A stretch of DNA of 64,000 bases from Phycisphaerae bacterium RAS1. Its GTDB lineage: Bacteria; Planctomycetota; Phycisphaerae; UBA1845; Fen-1342. The position numbers were made by a program, and so were the translations under genes. Location: positions 1,984,001 to 2,048,000 of the forward strand of contig SMLU01000001.1 of assembly GCA_007859745.1 (NCBI GenBank), in the 5' to 3' direction. The notes beneath the pieces are model-generated. The model was not told the origin of the DNA. It did not search any database and saw nothing but the letters and a program-made list of their open reading frames with translations. Below, piece by piece: positions 8,684 through 23,600 of this stretch; position 1 is the first letter of the stretch, and the number at the start of each line of letters is the position of its first letter.

Positions 8684-11600
8684 GGGAGACGGTGGGTTTT
8701 GGCAGGCTCGGCGGGCACTTCTGTCCGGACCCGCCGCGGGCTTGTGTGTCCGAACCCGCCGCGGGCTTGTGTGTCCGAACCCGCCGCGCCAAGCGGCGGG
8801 TCGACGTCCCGGGTCCAAGCGGGCGCCGCCTGCCTTCGAGCGTCAACCCGCCGCTTGGCGCGGCGGGTTCGGAAAGACTGCCCTACGTTCGCCGCGCCGG
8901 CCGTCGCTTGCGATCGGAGTTCGCGCGGCGGCCACCTGCCGCGCCCTGCGCCCTGCGCCCCGCGCCCTTCTTCCCCCCTGCGCCCTTCACCTCGCACACC
9001 AGATCGTAATCATCCGTCTCCACGCAGCGCACGCTCACAAACTGTCCGGCCGCGTGCGCGCCATCCGGAATGATGCAGCCCGAGTCCACCTCCGGCGCCT
9101 GCCCGGCGTGCCGCGCCAGGCTGCCGCGCTCGTCCTCGCCGTCGATCACGACCTCGAACTTCTTGCCCACGCGGCGCTTCGCCGCCGCGAACGCGACCGC
9201 CTGCTGCACCAGCATGAAGCGCTCATAGCGATCCGCTTTCAGCGCGTCGTCGACCTGCTCCCTCATGCGGCCGGCGGGCGTCTCAGGCTCCAGCGAGTAC
9301 TTGAACGCGCCCGCCGCGTCGAAGTCGAAGTCCTGCGCGAATTGCAGCATCTCGCGGAACTCCGTTTCCGTCTCGCCCGGAAAGCCGACGATGAACGTCG
9401 TGCGGATGCTCACGCCCGGGATGCGCCGCCGCAGCTTCTCAAGCAGCGTCTCGGTCTCCTGTCGCGTGACGCGGCGGTGCATGGCCTTGAGCATGCGGTC
9501 GTTGATGTGCTGCAGCGGGATGTCGATGTACTTGACGACGCGCCGGCACTCGGCGATGGCGTCGATCATCTCGTCGGTGAAGACCGAGGGATAGACGTAC
9601 ATCAGCCGCACCCAGTGCGCCGCCGTCAGCTCGCGGTCGAGCCGGCGCAGCAGCCCCGCCAGCCCCGGCTCGTAACCGATGTCCGCGCCGTAGCTGGTCG
9701 TGTCCTGACCGATGAGGATGATCTCGCGCGCCCCGTCGGCGGTCAGTTCGCGCGCTTCGGCGACCAACTCGTCGGGCGTCTTGCTGTGCATCGGCCCGCG
9801 GATCGAGGGGATTGTGCAGAACGTGCACTTCTGGTTGCAGCCTTCACTGATGCGGACGTAGGCATAGTGGCGCGGCGTGAGACGCAGCCGGCCCAGGTCA
9901 TTCCATCGATGCGTGTCGCCGACGGCGATCGGGTGATAGTCGCCCAGGAAGCGATCGACCGCCGCGTCGCGGTCCATCCGCCACACGGCTTTCACGACAT
10001 CGTCGCGGTTGTTCACGCCGACCAGCGCGTCGATCTCGGGCACCCACTCGCGCAGCTTGTCGCCGTCGCGCTGCACGAGGCAGCCGGCGACGACGATCCG
10101 CCGCAGCGAACCCGCGCGTTTTCGCCCGGCCAGCTCGCGGAGCACGTCGAGCGCCTCGGCCCGCGACGATTCGAGGAATCCGCAGGTGTTGACGACGATG
10201 GTGTCGGCGGCGCTCTCGTCGCCGCTGATGAGGCATCCGGATTCGGCCAGTTGGCCGAGCATTTTTTCGGAATCGACCAGGTTCTTGGCGCAGCCGAGGG
10301 AAACGAAGCCGACGACGGGCGCATTCCCGCCGCTGGAGCGCTGGCTCGATGCAGCCGGCGAAGAGGCGCCGGGCGTGACCGAAAGCTGCGGAAGACTGAC
10401 GCGCGCGGCCGTCGGCAGGCCCGTGTGTAGTCGGACTTCACCGGCGGTATCGGGGCGTCGCTCGTGGCTCATTCAGGTCACTCGAAAACAGGCGGGTTGC
10501 CCAATTACTGCGAGTTTATCCGCATTACGCGTGGATCGCCACTTTCGGCGTGGTCGGCGCTCGGTCGGGTGTACCAAGGCTGTTGACAGGATCGGCGGGG
10601 CTGTCTGTCTGAACCCGCCGCGCCAAGCGGCGGGTCGACCCTCTCCGGTTTGGGTGGCGCCGTCGCTGGCCGCGCCGCTCGCCCGCGATCGTCACCCCGC
10701 CGCTTGGCGCGGCGGGTTCGGAAGAAACGGCCCGCCGGCGTCGGCCCGCCGGCGTCGGCCCGCCGGCGTCGGCCCGCCGGCGTCGGCCCGCCGGCGTCGG
10801 CCAGCGGGGTTTGCCGAACATGTTGGCTGCATCGGTCCAATCAGGAATTTACCGATCCCAGAACGATCGGTGCGTGGCCGGCGGCGCGTTGTTCGAGCGT
10901 CGGCAGCATGTCGCCGATCTCGCGCGCGTAGCGACTGTTGGGGAATTCACGGACGATCCGCCGGCCGGTGTCGATGGCGCGGGCGTAGTCGCGCTCGGTG
11001 ACCGCCAGCGAGAACTGCACCCCCATCTGCAGCAGCTTGGCCTTGAACACGCCGCGGGCGGATTCCTTCAGAGCGGCGGCCTCATTGGGGCTGAGGAATT
11101 CATCGAGCTGCACGAGCAGCTTGTGGGCGCGGTCGACGTTCTCGGTTCGCACCGCTTCACTGTAAGCCGTCAGCAGCTCGCGTTTCAGCCGGTTGCGGCG
11201 CAGCTCCAGCTCGCCCGGCAGGCTGCGGATGCGCGCGTCGTCGGGGAAGAGGCTGCGCAGGTGGTCGGCTTCGCGGCGCGCCTGCTCCCATTTCTGCATG
11301 TCGCACAGCCCCTCGAAGCGCTGCAGCGCGCCGGCGACGCGCTCGTCGGCCGTCGCGGCGCGCGCCCGCTCGACCTCGCTGCGGAGCTGGGCGGCCTCCT
11401 CGCGATAGCCGAAGGACTCCTGGAGGTCGGCGATCAGGTGGTCGGCGGCTTCCCAGTCCTGGCGGACAATCGCGCCGCGGATCGTGTCGCGCAGAAACTC
11501 GTAGTCCTTCTCGCGATAGATGATGCGCTTGGCCCAGTCGGAAAGCGTGCTGTTGTCGGCGATGGTGCGCAGGTGCGCCTCGCTGCGGCGGATCGACTCG

Positions 11601-14600
11601 GCCGATTCGAGCAATGTGTCGTAGGCTCGGAAGGCCGTCGTCGTCACCTTATGGGCCAGGAGCACCTGGAAGTAGACGAGCAGCGTCACGACAAACGCGG
11701 CCAGGCCGCCGGCGCCGTACGCCAGGCCGATCGACACGTGGCCCGCGCCGAGCTGATAGAGCCCGTACCCGCACGCCAGCAGGGCGGCGACGCCGCCGGC
11801 CACGGCGCAAAGGGCGGCGACGCGGCGGAAGGCGTCAAAAAAACGTGGATTGGTCGGCATCCGTTTTTCCGATTCGACACAAGATGTGGCCGGCGGGCGG
11901 ACGCCGTCACTCACCCGGAGCGTCCGCGGGTCGCTCCCACGCCTGCCGCACAGTTCATGCCGGCGATCGTCGGCACGCTGCCGGCCCTTCTTCGGGAGTT
12001 GCGTTCGCGCCGGCCGCGAGGGCGGCGCGTATGTCAGTTGAACCGGCGCGGCTTCACGGTTCCGCTGCTGTTGTCGTTGCTGTTGCCGCCCGGCGGGATG
12101 TCGTCCACGTTGCCGCCGGTGTTCCCGCCGGTGTTGTCGTTGCTGTTGTTGTCGTTGCTGTTGTTGTCGTTGCTGTTCGAGTTGCTGTTGTTGTTGTCGT
12201 TGTTGTTTCCGTTGTCGTTGCTGTTGTCGTTCGAGTTGCTGTTGGAGTTGTCGGCGCTTGCCAGGTTCGGAAACAGCGGGCGGAACAGATCCTTCAGGAT
12301 GTCGACGAACGCCGACTGATTGAAGCCCAGGGTCAGGGCGGTGCTGAGAGCGCTGATGGTGCTGTCGGCCCAGCGAATCAGGAAGGGTCGCGTCGTCGTG
12401 GCCGTCGAGCCATTGCCCGTGGACGATTGGGCCGTGTTCCCGAAATCCCGCTTAGGCAGGCGCGAGAACCCGCCGCCGAGCGTCAGAGCGTAGTTCTGAT
12501 TGGTGGTGCCGCCGGTCGTGGAGCCGCCCGTCGTCGAGCCGCCCGTCGTCGAGCCGCCGGTCGTCGAGCCGCCCGTCGTCGAGCCGCCGGAAGTTTGGGC
12601 CGCGCTGAGCTTCCCACTCGTGCCGGCATCGCGGACCTGCGTTGTGCCGCCGGCGACCGCGCCGGTATTTTGGCCGGAAGCGTTTCCGAACTGGATCAGC
12701 TCTTCCAGCGTGTCGATCATTCCGTCGCCGGCGACTCCGGCGCCGCCGCTGGTCCCACCCGTTCCGCCAGTAGTTGTGCTGCCGCCGGTCGTGGCCGTGT
12801 TGCCGCCGGTCGAGCCGCCGAGCAACCCGCTGAGGTCGCCGAGACCGCCGCCCGACAGGGCGCCGCCGAGCAGGCCCGACAACCCGCTCAGATCGCCGCC
12901 AAGCAACCCGCCAAGCAGGCCGCTCAAACCACTGGTGCTGCCGCCCGTCCCGCCGCCGCTGTTCTGTCCCGTTCCGCTGGTGTTGTCGCCGCCGCGCGAG
13001 CCATTGACGCGGGCGCTGTTCAGCCCGCCGTGGCGGGTGATGGCGTTGCGAACCCACGAGCCCGGCGTGCCGCCGACGTTTCGCGGATCAGTCTGAGTGA
13101 CGGTGTTGGTGGAGGTTCCGCCCGTGGCTGACTGTGCCAGGCAGGCGTCGGCAACAAACGCGAGCACACAGGTCGAAATCAGGATCGCCCGGACCATGGA
13201 CCACCTCCGGCGCACAGCGCCATTCAACATCATCGGCTATTATATCGCGCCCGGCAAGCGCCGACCGCGATGCGGCGCCGCTCAAGGCTGACGCGGGCAT
13301 GCCGACACGAAAGCCGCCGGCATGGCGCCCATTGCCCGGCCTCGGGTCGGTCTGAGCGTCGCACGGAGCGCGAAGACCGGCCAGAGGCCGGTCCCCCAGT
13401 CGGACCGACGGAACCTGCCTTTGCGCTCAACGTCCCAAAGCACCGGAACGGCAGTTCATTCTACCCGCCGCGCGCGGCGCAGTTGCGGCTGCGCGCTGCT
13501 CTGCACCACGGCGACGCTCATGTTGCTGGTGCCGGCAGGCTGCGGGCGCTATAAACCGCGGCCGGGCCAGCTTCCGCCATCCGGCACCGTCCTTTTTGTT
13601 ATTGGCCCTTCTGAATTCGATCCACGCTGGCCGGCGCTGCGCGGCGGAGTGCGGCGCGCGCTGCGCGAGGCGCCCTACCTGAAGGGCGAGTTCGTGAACG
13701 TGCAATCGCCGGACCATGCGGACCTCGAATCGCTGGTGCAACTCGGCCTCGATCACCAGGCACGGGCGCTGTGCATCTATTCCGATGACGCGACGGCCGA
13801 CCGGGCGGCGATCGCGCGCGCCGCCGGCGGAGGCAAGACAGTGATTTTGATGGGCGGCGCCCTGGAGGCGGAAGGCGCGACCGGGCTGGTGCGCGTAGAC
13901 CTGATCGGCGGCGCCGGTTTGCTCTCGGACAAGCTCGGCGGCGTGGCGGGCGGACGGCTGAGCTACGCGCTGCTGCACGCGAGCGGCACCAGCGAGCTGG
14001 GCACGCGCTGTTTTCAGAGCTTTGGCCGAAACCCGCTCGACCGGCCGTCGCTGCGGCTGTTGGAGGAGCGGGCGATCTCCGGCGACGCCGCGGCCTGGCA
14101 GGATGCGGTGCAGCAGACGGTGCGGCGGTTTCCCAACGTGGGACTGGTCGTGACGCTCGATCCGCGGCCGTGGCTGCACGAAGCGCCGCGGCTGCGGCTG
14201 CCGGCGGCGAACTGCTTCGTCACGCTGGGCGCCGCGCCGAATCTCTGGCCGCGGCTGCGGAGCGGGGAGGCGGCGGCCCTGGTGGGAGCGCTGGATGGGG
14301 AGGTGGGGTACGCGGCAGGCCGAATGGCGATCGCGGCGCTGATCGGGGCGGAGCTGGAAAGCACGGAGCGGATCATCCCGTGCGAACTCGTGACGGCGGC
14401 AAATCTGGATGACTTCGCCCGGCGTTATTCGGAAGCGGGAGAGTTGGGATCGAACTAAGCACCCCTGTCAGAACCCCGCACGGAAGTGCGGGGCCCGCTC
14501 GCCCGCCACTTCCGTGGCGGGTTCCGAACGCGAAACGCCAGCGAGCGCCCGCCGCGACGTGCGCTCGCCGGCGCTTCGCGTTCTGACGGCGCGGCTCGGG

Positions 14601-17600
14601 TGCTCGCTGGCGCTTCGCGTTGCGTTCATTTCCCGGCGGCTCGGGCACGGAGCCACTCCAGCACATCGTCCACAATGCCGAACATGCCTTGCAGCCCGGC
14701 CTGCGTCCGCGCCGCGACGTGCGGGGTCAGGATGCAGCGGTCCATCGAAAAGAGCGGATCGCCCTGCGCGAGCGGTTCCGGGTCGGTCACGTCCAGCGCC
14801 GCGCCGCCGAGCCGTCCGGCGCGAAGCGCGTCGCGGAGGGCGTCGAGCCGCACAACCGGACCGCGGGCGGTGTTGATCAGCAGGGCGCCGGGCTTGAAGT
14901 GCGCCAGCGCGGCGGCGTCGATCAGGCCGCGCGTCTGAGCCGTCAGCGGCACGTGCAGGCTGATCACGTCGCAAGTGCGCCAGAGTTCAATTTTCTCCAC
15001 CGCGGCCGCCGCAAATGGAAACGGGCCGACCTCGACAATGTCGTTATAGAGCACGCGGCATTCGAAGCCGGCGCTGCACAGCCGGGCGACGCGCGAACCG
15101 ATCCGCCCCATGCCGACGATGCCGACGCACAGGCCGCGCAGCTCGACGCCGTGCGGCTGGGCGCGGGAAGCGGCGTAACAGCCGGACTTGTATGCGGCGT
15201 ACAGGCGGCCGACGGGGCGCAGCAGTTCGAGCATGAGCGCGATGGTGAACTCGGCGACGGCGTCGGATGAGGCGTGCGCGGTGTTGAGCACGGCGATGCC
15301 CAGCTCGCTGGCGGCCTCGACGTCGACCCGATCGGTGCCGACGCCGGCGACGCCGACCACGCGCAGCCGCTTGCCGGCTTCGAGCACGCGGCGACTGACG
15401 TGGTTGTGCGTGCGGACGATCATGGCGTCGCACTCCGCGATGTGCTGGATGAGCGATCGCTCGTCGGATGCGGGCGGGCGAATCACGCTCGCGCCGGCGG
15501 CCAGGCGGGCGTCGGCGGCGGGTTCGAGCGGCTCAGCCAGCAGGATGCGAAGCACAGTGGGCTCCGGGGAAGTGGGGAGCATCGGCGTCCCGCCGGTGCG
15601 CACCGGCGAGACGCCGATGCTCCCCGAAACGGAGCGCGTGACGCAGCCCTAGTCTGAACTCTCTGTGTCTCTGTGCCTCTGTGGTTCAATCCCGTCTTCG
15701 GCGAGCGCCCGGCGGCGGAGCTGGCCGCAGGCGGCGTCGATGTCCTGGCCGCGCGAGGTGCGGATGTGCGCGTTGACGCCCCGCTCGCGCAGTCGCTCCT
15801 GAAAGCGAAACGCCGCCTCGGCCGTCGGCCGCGCGTAGGGCGTTCCCTCGACCGGGTTGTAGCGCAGCAGGTTGACGTTGCAGCGCAGCCGTTTGCAGAC
15901 GACGGCCAGCTTGTCGGCCTGCGTCGGGCGGTCATTCACCTCCGCCAGCAGCACGTATTCGAGCGTGATTTCGCGGCCCGTCTTCTGGAAGTAATAGGAG
16001 CAGGCGTCGATCAGCTCGGCGATCGGCACGCGCCCCCAGGGAATCAACTCCTGCCGCAGCGCGTCGTCGGGCGCGTGCAGCGAGAGCGCCAGGTTCAGTT
16101 GCAGCTCCTCCTCGGCCAGCATGCGAATCTGCCGGGGCAGGCCGACGGTGCTGATGGTGATCTTGCGGGCGCCGATGCCGCAGCCCCAGGAGGCGTTGAT
16201 GATCCGCACCGCCGCCATCACTTCGTGGTAGTTGGCCAGCGGCTCGCCCATGCCCATGAAGACGACATTGCTGAGCCGCGCCGGCTGGCCGTCGTGCGCC
16301 GGCGCCGTCGTGTCGGCGACGGTGCGGCGGACGCGCAGCACCTGCTCGACGATTTCGCCGGCGGTGAGGTTGCGCTCGACGCCGGTCAGGCCGCTGGCAC
16401 AGAACTTGCAGCCGACGGGGCAGCCGACCTGCGACGAGATGCACGCGGTGTGCCGCTGGTTCTCGGGGATCCAGACGCTTTCGACGCTGCGGCCGTCGGC
16501 GAAGGTGAGCAGGAATTTCTGCGTGCCGTCGGCGGCGGCTTGCGAGCGCGCGACGGTCGAGCGATACAGGTGCGCGTTCTCGGTGAGCCACGTCCGGAGC
16601 GGCTTCGACAGGTTGGTCATCTGCTCGAAGGTTTCGGCGTTCTTGGCGTAGATCCAGTCTACGAGCTGCGCGCTGCGGTACTTTTGGTGGCCGTTGGCAA
16701 CCAGCCACACGCGCAAGTCGTCGGCCGAGGCGCCCAGCAGGTGCAGCCGCGGATCAGCCGTGGCCGCGAGCGGCAGCGCGGTGTCGAGGGGCGACGCGAA
16801 CGCCTCCGGCTGGATTGCAAGTTCATGCGAGTCGGTGCGGGGAATTTCCACAACGCGAAGTATAGCCGCAGAGAGGCGCGGTCGCGTGAGTCGGCGTGAG
16901 GACTCGTCGGCTGCGCGTGCCAGCGTTATTGGCAGACGCCGCGGGCCGGGCCGTTTTTCCGAACCCGCCGCGCCAAGCGGCGGGTTGACGATCGCAGGCG
17001 AGCGGCGCCGCATGGGCCGGGGACGTCGCCCCGCCGCTCGGCGCGGCGGGTTCGGACAGAAATGCCCGCCGAGCCTGCCAATGCCCATGGTCACCCCACG
17101 CCGGCTGGGGCTACTCCTTGAGGCTGAAACAAACCAGCCGATCGAGATTGCGTGCGTAGATGCGGCCGCGAAAAAGCACCGCCGCCGACCAGCAGCGGCC
17201 GCTGAGAATCTCGGCGCTGGTCAGGGCCTTGTACTCGGCCGGCGTGGCTTTCGCGATCTCCAGCTTGCCGTCTTCGGTCAGCAGGTAGAGATGACCCTCG
17301 GCCAACGTGAGCGTGCCGTGCGTAATGCGACGGACTTTCCACTGCTCCTTGCCGGTGCTGAGCTCGACGCACTTGAGCCCCACCTCGTCGCTGGTGTACA
17401 GGTGGCCCTCGAACAGCACGCTCGACTGGAACTTCTCGCGCAGCACCTTGCTTTCCCAGAGCGCCGCGCCTTCCAGCTTGTCGCCGCTCCGGCTGAGCTT
17501 CAGCAGCGTCGCCCCGTGCTGATAGCCGGAGCTGAAAAACAGGCGTCCGTCGCTGAAGATCGGGGCGGCGGCGTTGACGTTCCAATCGGTTTTCCAGCCC

Positions 17601-20600
17601 ATGCGAAACGCGGGCTTGCCGTCGTCCGCGGCGGCGATCAGCAGCGAATCACCCGTGAACGCGGCGATGTAGCGCATGCCATCGAACGTGAAAGGATAGG
17701 GCGTGGCGTAGCCGGCCGGATCGCCGCCGCACGTCCAGATTTCCTTTCCGGTCTTGCGGTCGAGCGCGAGCAGCGCTCCGTCGCCTTCGCCCGCGGACAC
17801 CACCGCTATCTCGCCTTCGATCAGCACCGAGCCGCTGTAGCCCCAGCGCGGCGCGTGGCTGAACTGCCTGCTCCAGACCTGCTTGCCGGTTTCGGCGTCG
17901 GCGCACAGCAGTTTGCCGCGCGCACCGAGGATGTAGACCTTTCCGTCGCACACCGTGGGCGTGGCCCGCGTTCCGTCGCCGCCCTGGCGTTCGACGTATT
18001 CGCCCTCCAGCGGCGTCTGCCAGAGGACCGCCCCGCTGTCGGCGTTCAGGCAGAAGAGCACCTGCTGCTTGTCCTGCGTGCCGCAGGTGAAGACGCGGTC
18101 GGCTACACAGGCGAAGGAGCTGAAGGCCGAGCCGACGTTTCGCTCCCAGATGAGTTTCAGCGGCGTGCTCCAGGCGACCTTGAGGCCGGTTTCGTCGCTG
18201 ATGCCGTCGTGATTCGGGCCGCGGAAATTGGGCCAGTCGCCGGCCGCGGCCATGCGCGCGACGGCCAGCGCGAGGGCGACGGTCAGCGCCGAGATGGAGC
18301 GCGTCATGCGTGTGCCTCCTGAAAGCACCGTCCGGAGTATATAGCAGGTGGGGTGGGACGGGCGTCTCGCCCGTCGAATGGGACGGGCGAGACGCCCGTC
18401 CCCCCCATCGCTACCGCGCTTCTTGAATCCACCCGCCGCCGAGACAGTCTTCGCCTTGATAGAACACCGCCGCCTGTCCGGGCGTGACGGCCGACTGCGG
18501 TTCGTCGAAACGGACTTCGACGGCTTCATCGTCGCGGCGGCGGATGCGACCGGCCGCGGGCGTGTGCATGTGGCGAATCTTGATGTCCGTGGCGACGTCG
18601 CAGCCGCGGGCGGGCGGATCGGTGAGCCAATTGACGCGCTGCGCCACCAGTCCGCCGGCCAGCAGATCATCCCTCTCGCCGATTGTGACCGTGTTGCTTA
18701 CCACGTTCAGCGAGGTGACGTACACCGGCCGGCCCAGGGCGATGCCGAGACTTCGCCGCTGGCCGATCGTGAAATTCGCCACGCCCTCGTGCCGTCCGAC
18801 GACGCGCCCGGACGTGTCGCGGATGTCGCCGGCGCGGAGGGCCTCCGGCCGCCGGCGGCGCAGCAGCTCCTTGTAGTCGTTGTCCGGCACGAAGCAGATT
18901 TCCTGGCTGTCGGGCTTGTCGTGCACGCGCAGCCCCAGCCCGGCCGCCAGCGCCCGCACGTGCCGCTTGTCCTCAAACTCGCCCAGCGGAAAAACACAGC
19001 GCGGCAGCGCTGATCGCTGCACGCCGAAGAGCACGTAGGACTGGTCCTTGGCCAGGTTGCGGGCGCGGGCCAGCGTCGCGTTTCCGGCGGCGTCGCGGCG
19101 AATGCGGGCGTAGTGGCCGGTGGCGATGAACTCGGCGTCCATTGCGTCGGCGTAGCGCAGCAGCTTGCCGAACTTGAGGTGCACGTTGCACATCACGCAC
19201 GGATTGGGCGTGCGGGCGGCGGCGTATTCGTCGACGAAGTAGTCGATGATCCGCTCAAAATCGGCCTCGAAATTCAGCGCGTAGAAACGGATTCCCAGCC
19301 GTCCGGCGACCGCGCGGGCGTCGATCGCGTCCGTCGCCGAGCAGCAGCCGTGCCGCAGCCGCGGGCGCGGCGCGGCGCCGGCGTCCGCGGCGGCCGGTAC
19401 TTCACAACTTTGCGTGCCGGACTCATCGGTCGCCGCGGCCGGGGCTGCGCCGACGCGCAGAAAGACGCCGATGCACTCGTAGCCCTGCTCCTTCAACAGG
19501 CAGGCGGCGACGGAGGAATCCACGCCTCCCGACATGGCCACGATGATCCGGCCGTTTCGCGACATGCCGCGATTGTATGCGGCCTTGGGCCGCCGGACGC
19601 CCGCCGCGGCGCCCCGTTCACCGGGCCAAGCGCAGCGCGACAGACGGATCATGCGGCGATCCACAAACGCCCGCTGTCGCCGGCGCGCGGGTCAGGCGCC
19701 GCTGAGCAGCAGCACGAACGGGTTGATGTCCAGCACATCGACGAATCCGTCGGCGTTGACGTCCGCGTGGCTGATCGTGCAGTCGGGAAAGGCCGCGGCG
19801 TAACCAGCCGGGTCGGAAAGCGCCAGCACGAACGGATTGATGTCGAGCGTATTGAGCACACCGTCACAGTTCATGTCGCCCACGGTCACAGGGCCTTCGC
19901 ACTCATCCGGAACGCCGTTGCTGTTGACGTCCTGGCTGGTGCCGTTCGAGATGTCGAGCGGGTCGAAGATCCCGTTGGCGTTGCAGTCCGGGCCGAGGCG
20001 CAGGGCGTACGCGCGGCCGGCGTCGACGCCCGGTCCCGGATAGTCGCCCGCCGCCGCTCCGATGACCGCCAGGCCGCCCGCCAGTGCGATTCCGGAGCCG
20101 AAGCCGTCGGCTTCGGCGGCGGCGGGGGCTTCGATCACCGCGCGCTGCGACCAGAGGCTTCCGCTGCGAACGAAGAGGAACGCACCGCCCTGGTCGACGC
20201 CGGCCGAACCGTCGAATCCCGAGGCGCAGGCAACGGCGATGTCGCCCGAGAGCGCGACCGTGCCGCCGAGGTAGTCCTCAAAGCCGGGATTGCGCGCGAC
20301 CAGCTTGGCCTGCTGCGTCCAGGTTCCGGCGCTGCGGGCAAAGATGAACGCCGACCCGTACGCGCCGCCTTCTTCACCCAGCGCGTCGCCGGGCGCTCCG
20401 ATGAGCGCCTGGCCTCCATCCAGCGCGACGCTGGCGCCGAAATCAAAGCAGGACGGGTCAGGCTGGGCCAGGCGGGCTTGGCGCACCCAGTCGGCGCCGC
20501 TGCGAACGAAGACGTACGCGGCCCCGCCCGGGTTGAACGGATCATCGTCTCCCGGAGCGGCGATCAGGGCGGTGTCGCCTTGCAGCGCCAGCCGCATGCC

Positions 20601-23600
20601 GAAGCTCCCGTTCTGTCGCGGCGCCTCGGACACCAGCTTGGCAGTCTGGCTCCAGGTCGCGGCGTCGCGGGTGAAGACGTACACCGCGCCGGCGAAGTTA
20701 ACGCCGCCGGCGGGCGCATAGATGGCATCGGCCATCAACGTGTCGCCCGAGAGCGCCACGGCCCACCCGAGCAGGTCGGATTCGGTCGCGTCTTCGGCGG
20801 TCAGCCGGGCCTGCTGTATCCACTGCCCCCCCTCTCGCACGAAGACGTAGATGGCGCCCGCGGCTGTGGCGGTGAGCGTGTCTTCCCACGGTGCGCCGAC
20901 GACAAGTGTGTCGCCGTCGATCGCCACGCTGGCGCCAAACTCACCCCAGCCGAAGTCATTTGTCAGTTTCGCCTGCCGCGTCCACGTCTCGCCGGCGCGC
21001 TCGAATACGTACGCCGATCCCTGGTCGCCTCCGACCGGTCCGCAGTCATGGAACGCACCGACCACGACCCTGTCGCCGGACATAGCCACGGCCTGGCCGA
21101 AGTAATCGTCGGCCGAGAGGTCGCCGTCATCCGCGAGCCCCAGCTTGGCCTCGTGCGTCCACGCGCCGGCGTCATTCCGCAGCGCGAACGCGGCCCCGAG
21201 CTCCCAGCCCGCCAGGCCGAACCAGCCATACGCACCGATGAGCATCGCGTCCCCCGACAGCGCGACCGCGCTGCCGGACACGTCACCTCCGCGCGGGCTG
21301 GGCGCGGTCAGCTTGTTGGCCTGAGTCCACGTGGTCCCGCTGCGTTCAAACAGGTAGGCCGCCCCGCGCCACCCGTCGTCCCACAGCGCGCCGATCAGGG
21401 CCGTGTCCTGGGCCAGCGCGACAGAAACGCCGAAGCTCTCGTCGGCCTCTCCGTCGGCGGCGAGCAGCTTGGCCTGTCGACTCCAGGTTGCGCCGTTGCG
21501 CACGAAGACATACGCCGCACCCTGGTTCAGCGCGCCTTCGCTGGGCACATACCTAGCGCCGACCAGCAGCGTTTCGCCGGAGAGTGCGAGCGCATTGCCG
21601 AACGAATGGTATTCGTCGCCGGACTCGTCGGACCCGAGCTCGGCCTGAAACGTCCACGCGCCGGCGAGATGTTCAAACACGTAGACCGCGCCGAGATGCT
21701 GTCCGAGCGGGCCGGGGGCATACGGCGCGCCGACGGCCGCCGTACCGCCTCGCAGGCTGACGCTTGCGCCGAATTGACTCGCCCCCTGCGCGTTCGGGGC
21801 GACCAGCCGGGCCTGCTGGGCCCAGGTCGTGCCGCTGCGGCTGAAGTGGTACGCGGCGCCTTCGTCGCCGTCACCTCTCCTCGCGGCGCCCACCAGGGCC
21901 TGGTCGCCGTCGAGCGCGACCGAGACGCCGAATCGATCGTCGACCGCAGCGTCGTCGGAAACCAGCCGCGCCTGCTGCGTCCAGGTCGCGCCGTCGCGCA
22001 CGAACACGTACGCGGCGCCGCTGTTGTTCGCAGGGTCGCCGCCGCCGGGGGCGCCGATCAGGGCCGTATCGCCCTGCAGCGCCACGGCGTAGCCGAACCA
22101 CGCGCCGAAGACCGGGTCGGCCGCCTGCAGCGTGGCCTGCAGCGTCCAGATGCCGGCCTGGCGCACGTAGACGTAGGCCGCTCCGTCGTTATACGCGGTC
22201 AGCCCGTCGCGCCCGTAGCCGCCGACCAGGGCCGTCTCGCCGTCGAGCGCGAGCGCGTAGCCCAGGCAGTCGCTGCTGGCCGCTTCGGAGTGGGTCAGCA
22301 GCGAGCCGAGATCCTGTTCCAGCAGCGCGATGTAGGGGCTGGCCCGCAGGGCGTCGCGCTGCACGTCATCGCTGATTCCCGGCGGCGCCGTGGCCGCCAT
22401 CCCGAGCGTCGCGAGTGAGAAAACAAGAGCGCTTGCCGGCGTAGACATGTTTGTTCTCCTAGTTGCCGGGACTTACCGCACCAGGACGTGTCCGCCGCAG
22501 AAACAGAGCCGCCGCAGGCCCTCCCCTCGGCCCGCGGCGACACGTCTTCCAGTCATGATAGTAGCAGCGAGCTTCCCGTCCGACCAAGGGAGCGGCGGGC
22601 AGGCCGTTTTCAGTTCGATCATCGCTGGACAGGAGACGCGTGTCCGTCACTCACTCGCCGCCGCACCGCGTACGCAGACGACCGTGGCGTCGGGCGGTCC
22701 GATACCGGTCAATGGGTCAGCGTGTCAATCGGCACGTTGGACTGAACAAACACGTCGCCGTTGAAGACGAACTGAAACACGCAGGTGTGGGCGCCGGGGA
22801 CAGCCCGGTTCACGGCCTGGAACTCCGCCGCATCAAACGACACAAACCGCGCGGCGCCGGTTGCGGAGATCTCGAGCAGGATTCGGTCGCCGACGATCGG
22901 CGATCCAACGCTGTGCACGGTCGTGTTCGTGTTCAGCGCCCGAACCTGGAAATAGCTGGATTCCGTGGTATTCAGCGTCAGTGCGGCGGACGAGGCCAGC
23001 ACGTCGCGGCGCAGCGCCGTCTTGCCGGAGAGCGTTCCCGTGATCGTCCCGGTCACGCCCAGGTCGCCTGGCACGACCGTGGCGCGTGCGGCCGATCCGA
23101 CCTCCAGCTCGTTGGCCGCATTCAGCTTCAGCAGCGGGACGGCCACGCCGTCGCTGTCCACCTGCTCCACGGCGTTAATGTCGTTCTTGGCGACGCGCAG
23201 GCTGACGCCGACGCTGTCGCCGCCGAGCGACAGGTAGCCGGCCGCGGGGTGCAGCAGCATGGCCGTGGTTCCGGTCTGGGAGAATATCCAACTGGTGTAG
23301 TACTGATAGAAGTGCAGCAGCGCTTTGGGCGTGGTGTCGCGGGTCGCTTCGCAGAAGACCTCGATCGGGCGTTGATAGTACAGGTTCGCGGCGTCGGTGC
23401 GCTGCAAGTAGAACTCGAACCAGATGTCCGTGTCGTCGATCAGGTCATCGCCCATGTAATCGGCGACGTAGCCGGCCTCCATCCCCAGCAGCCATTGGGC
23501 TTCGTCGTCCGTTTGCTTTCCGCCGGTCGGGCCGACGTTATAGCCCCAGCCGAAGATCGGATCGTGCGCTCGCCAGGCGTCGCCGAGCGTCGCTTGGTTG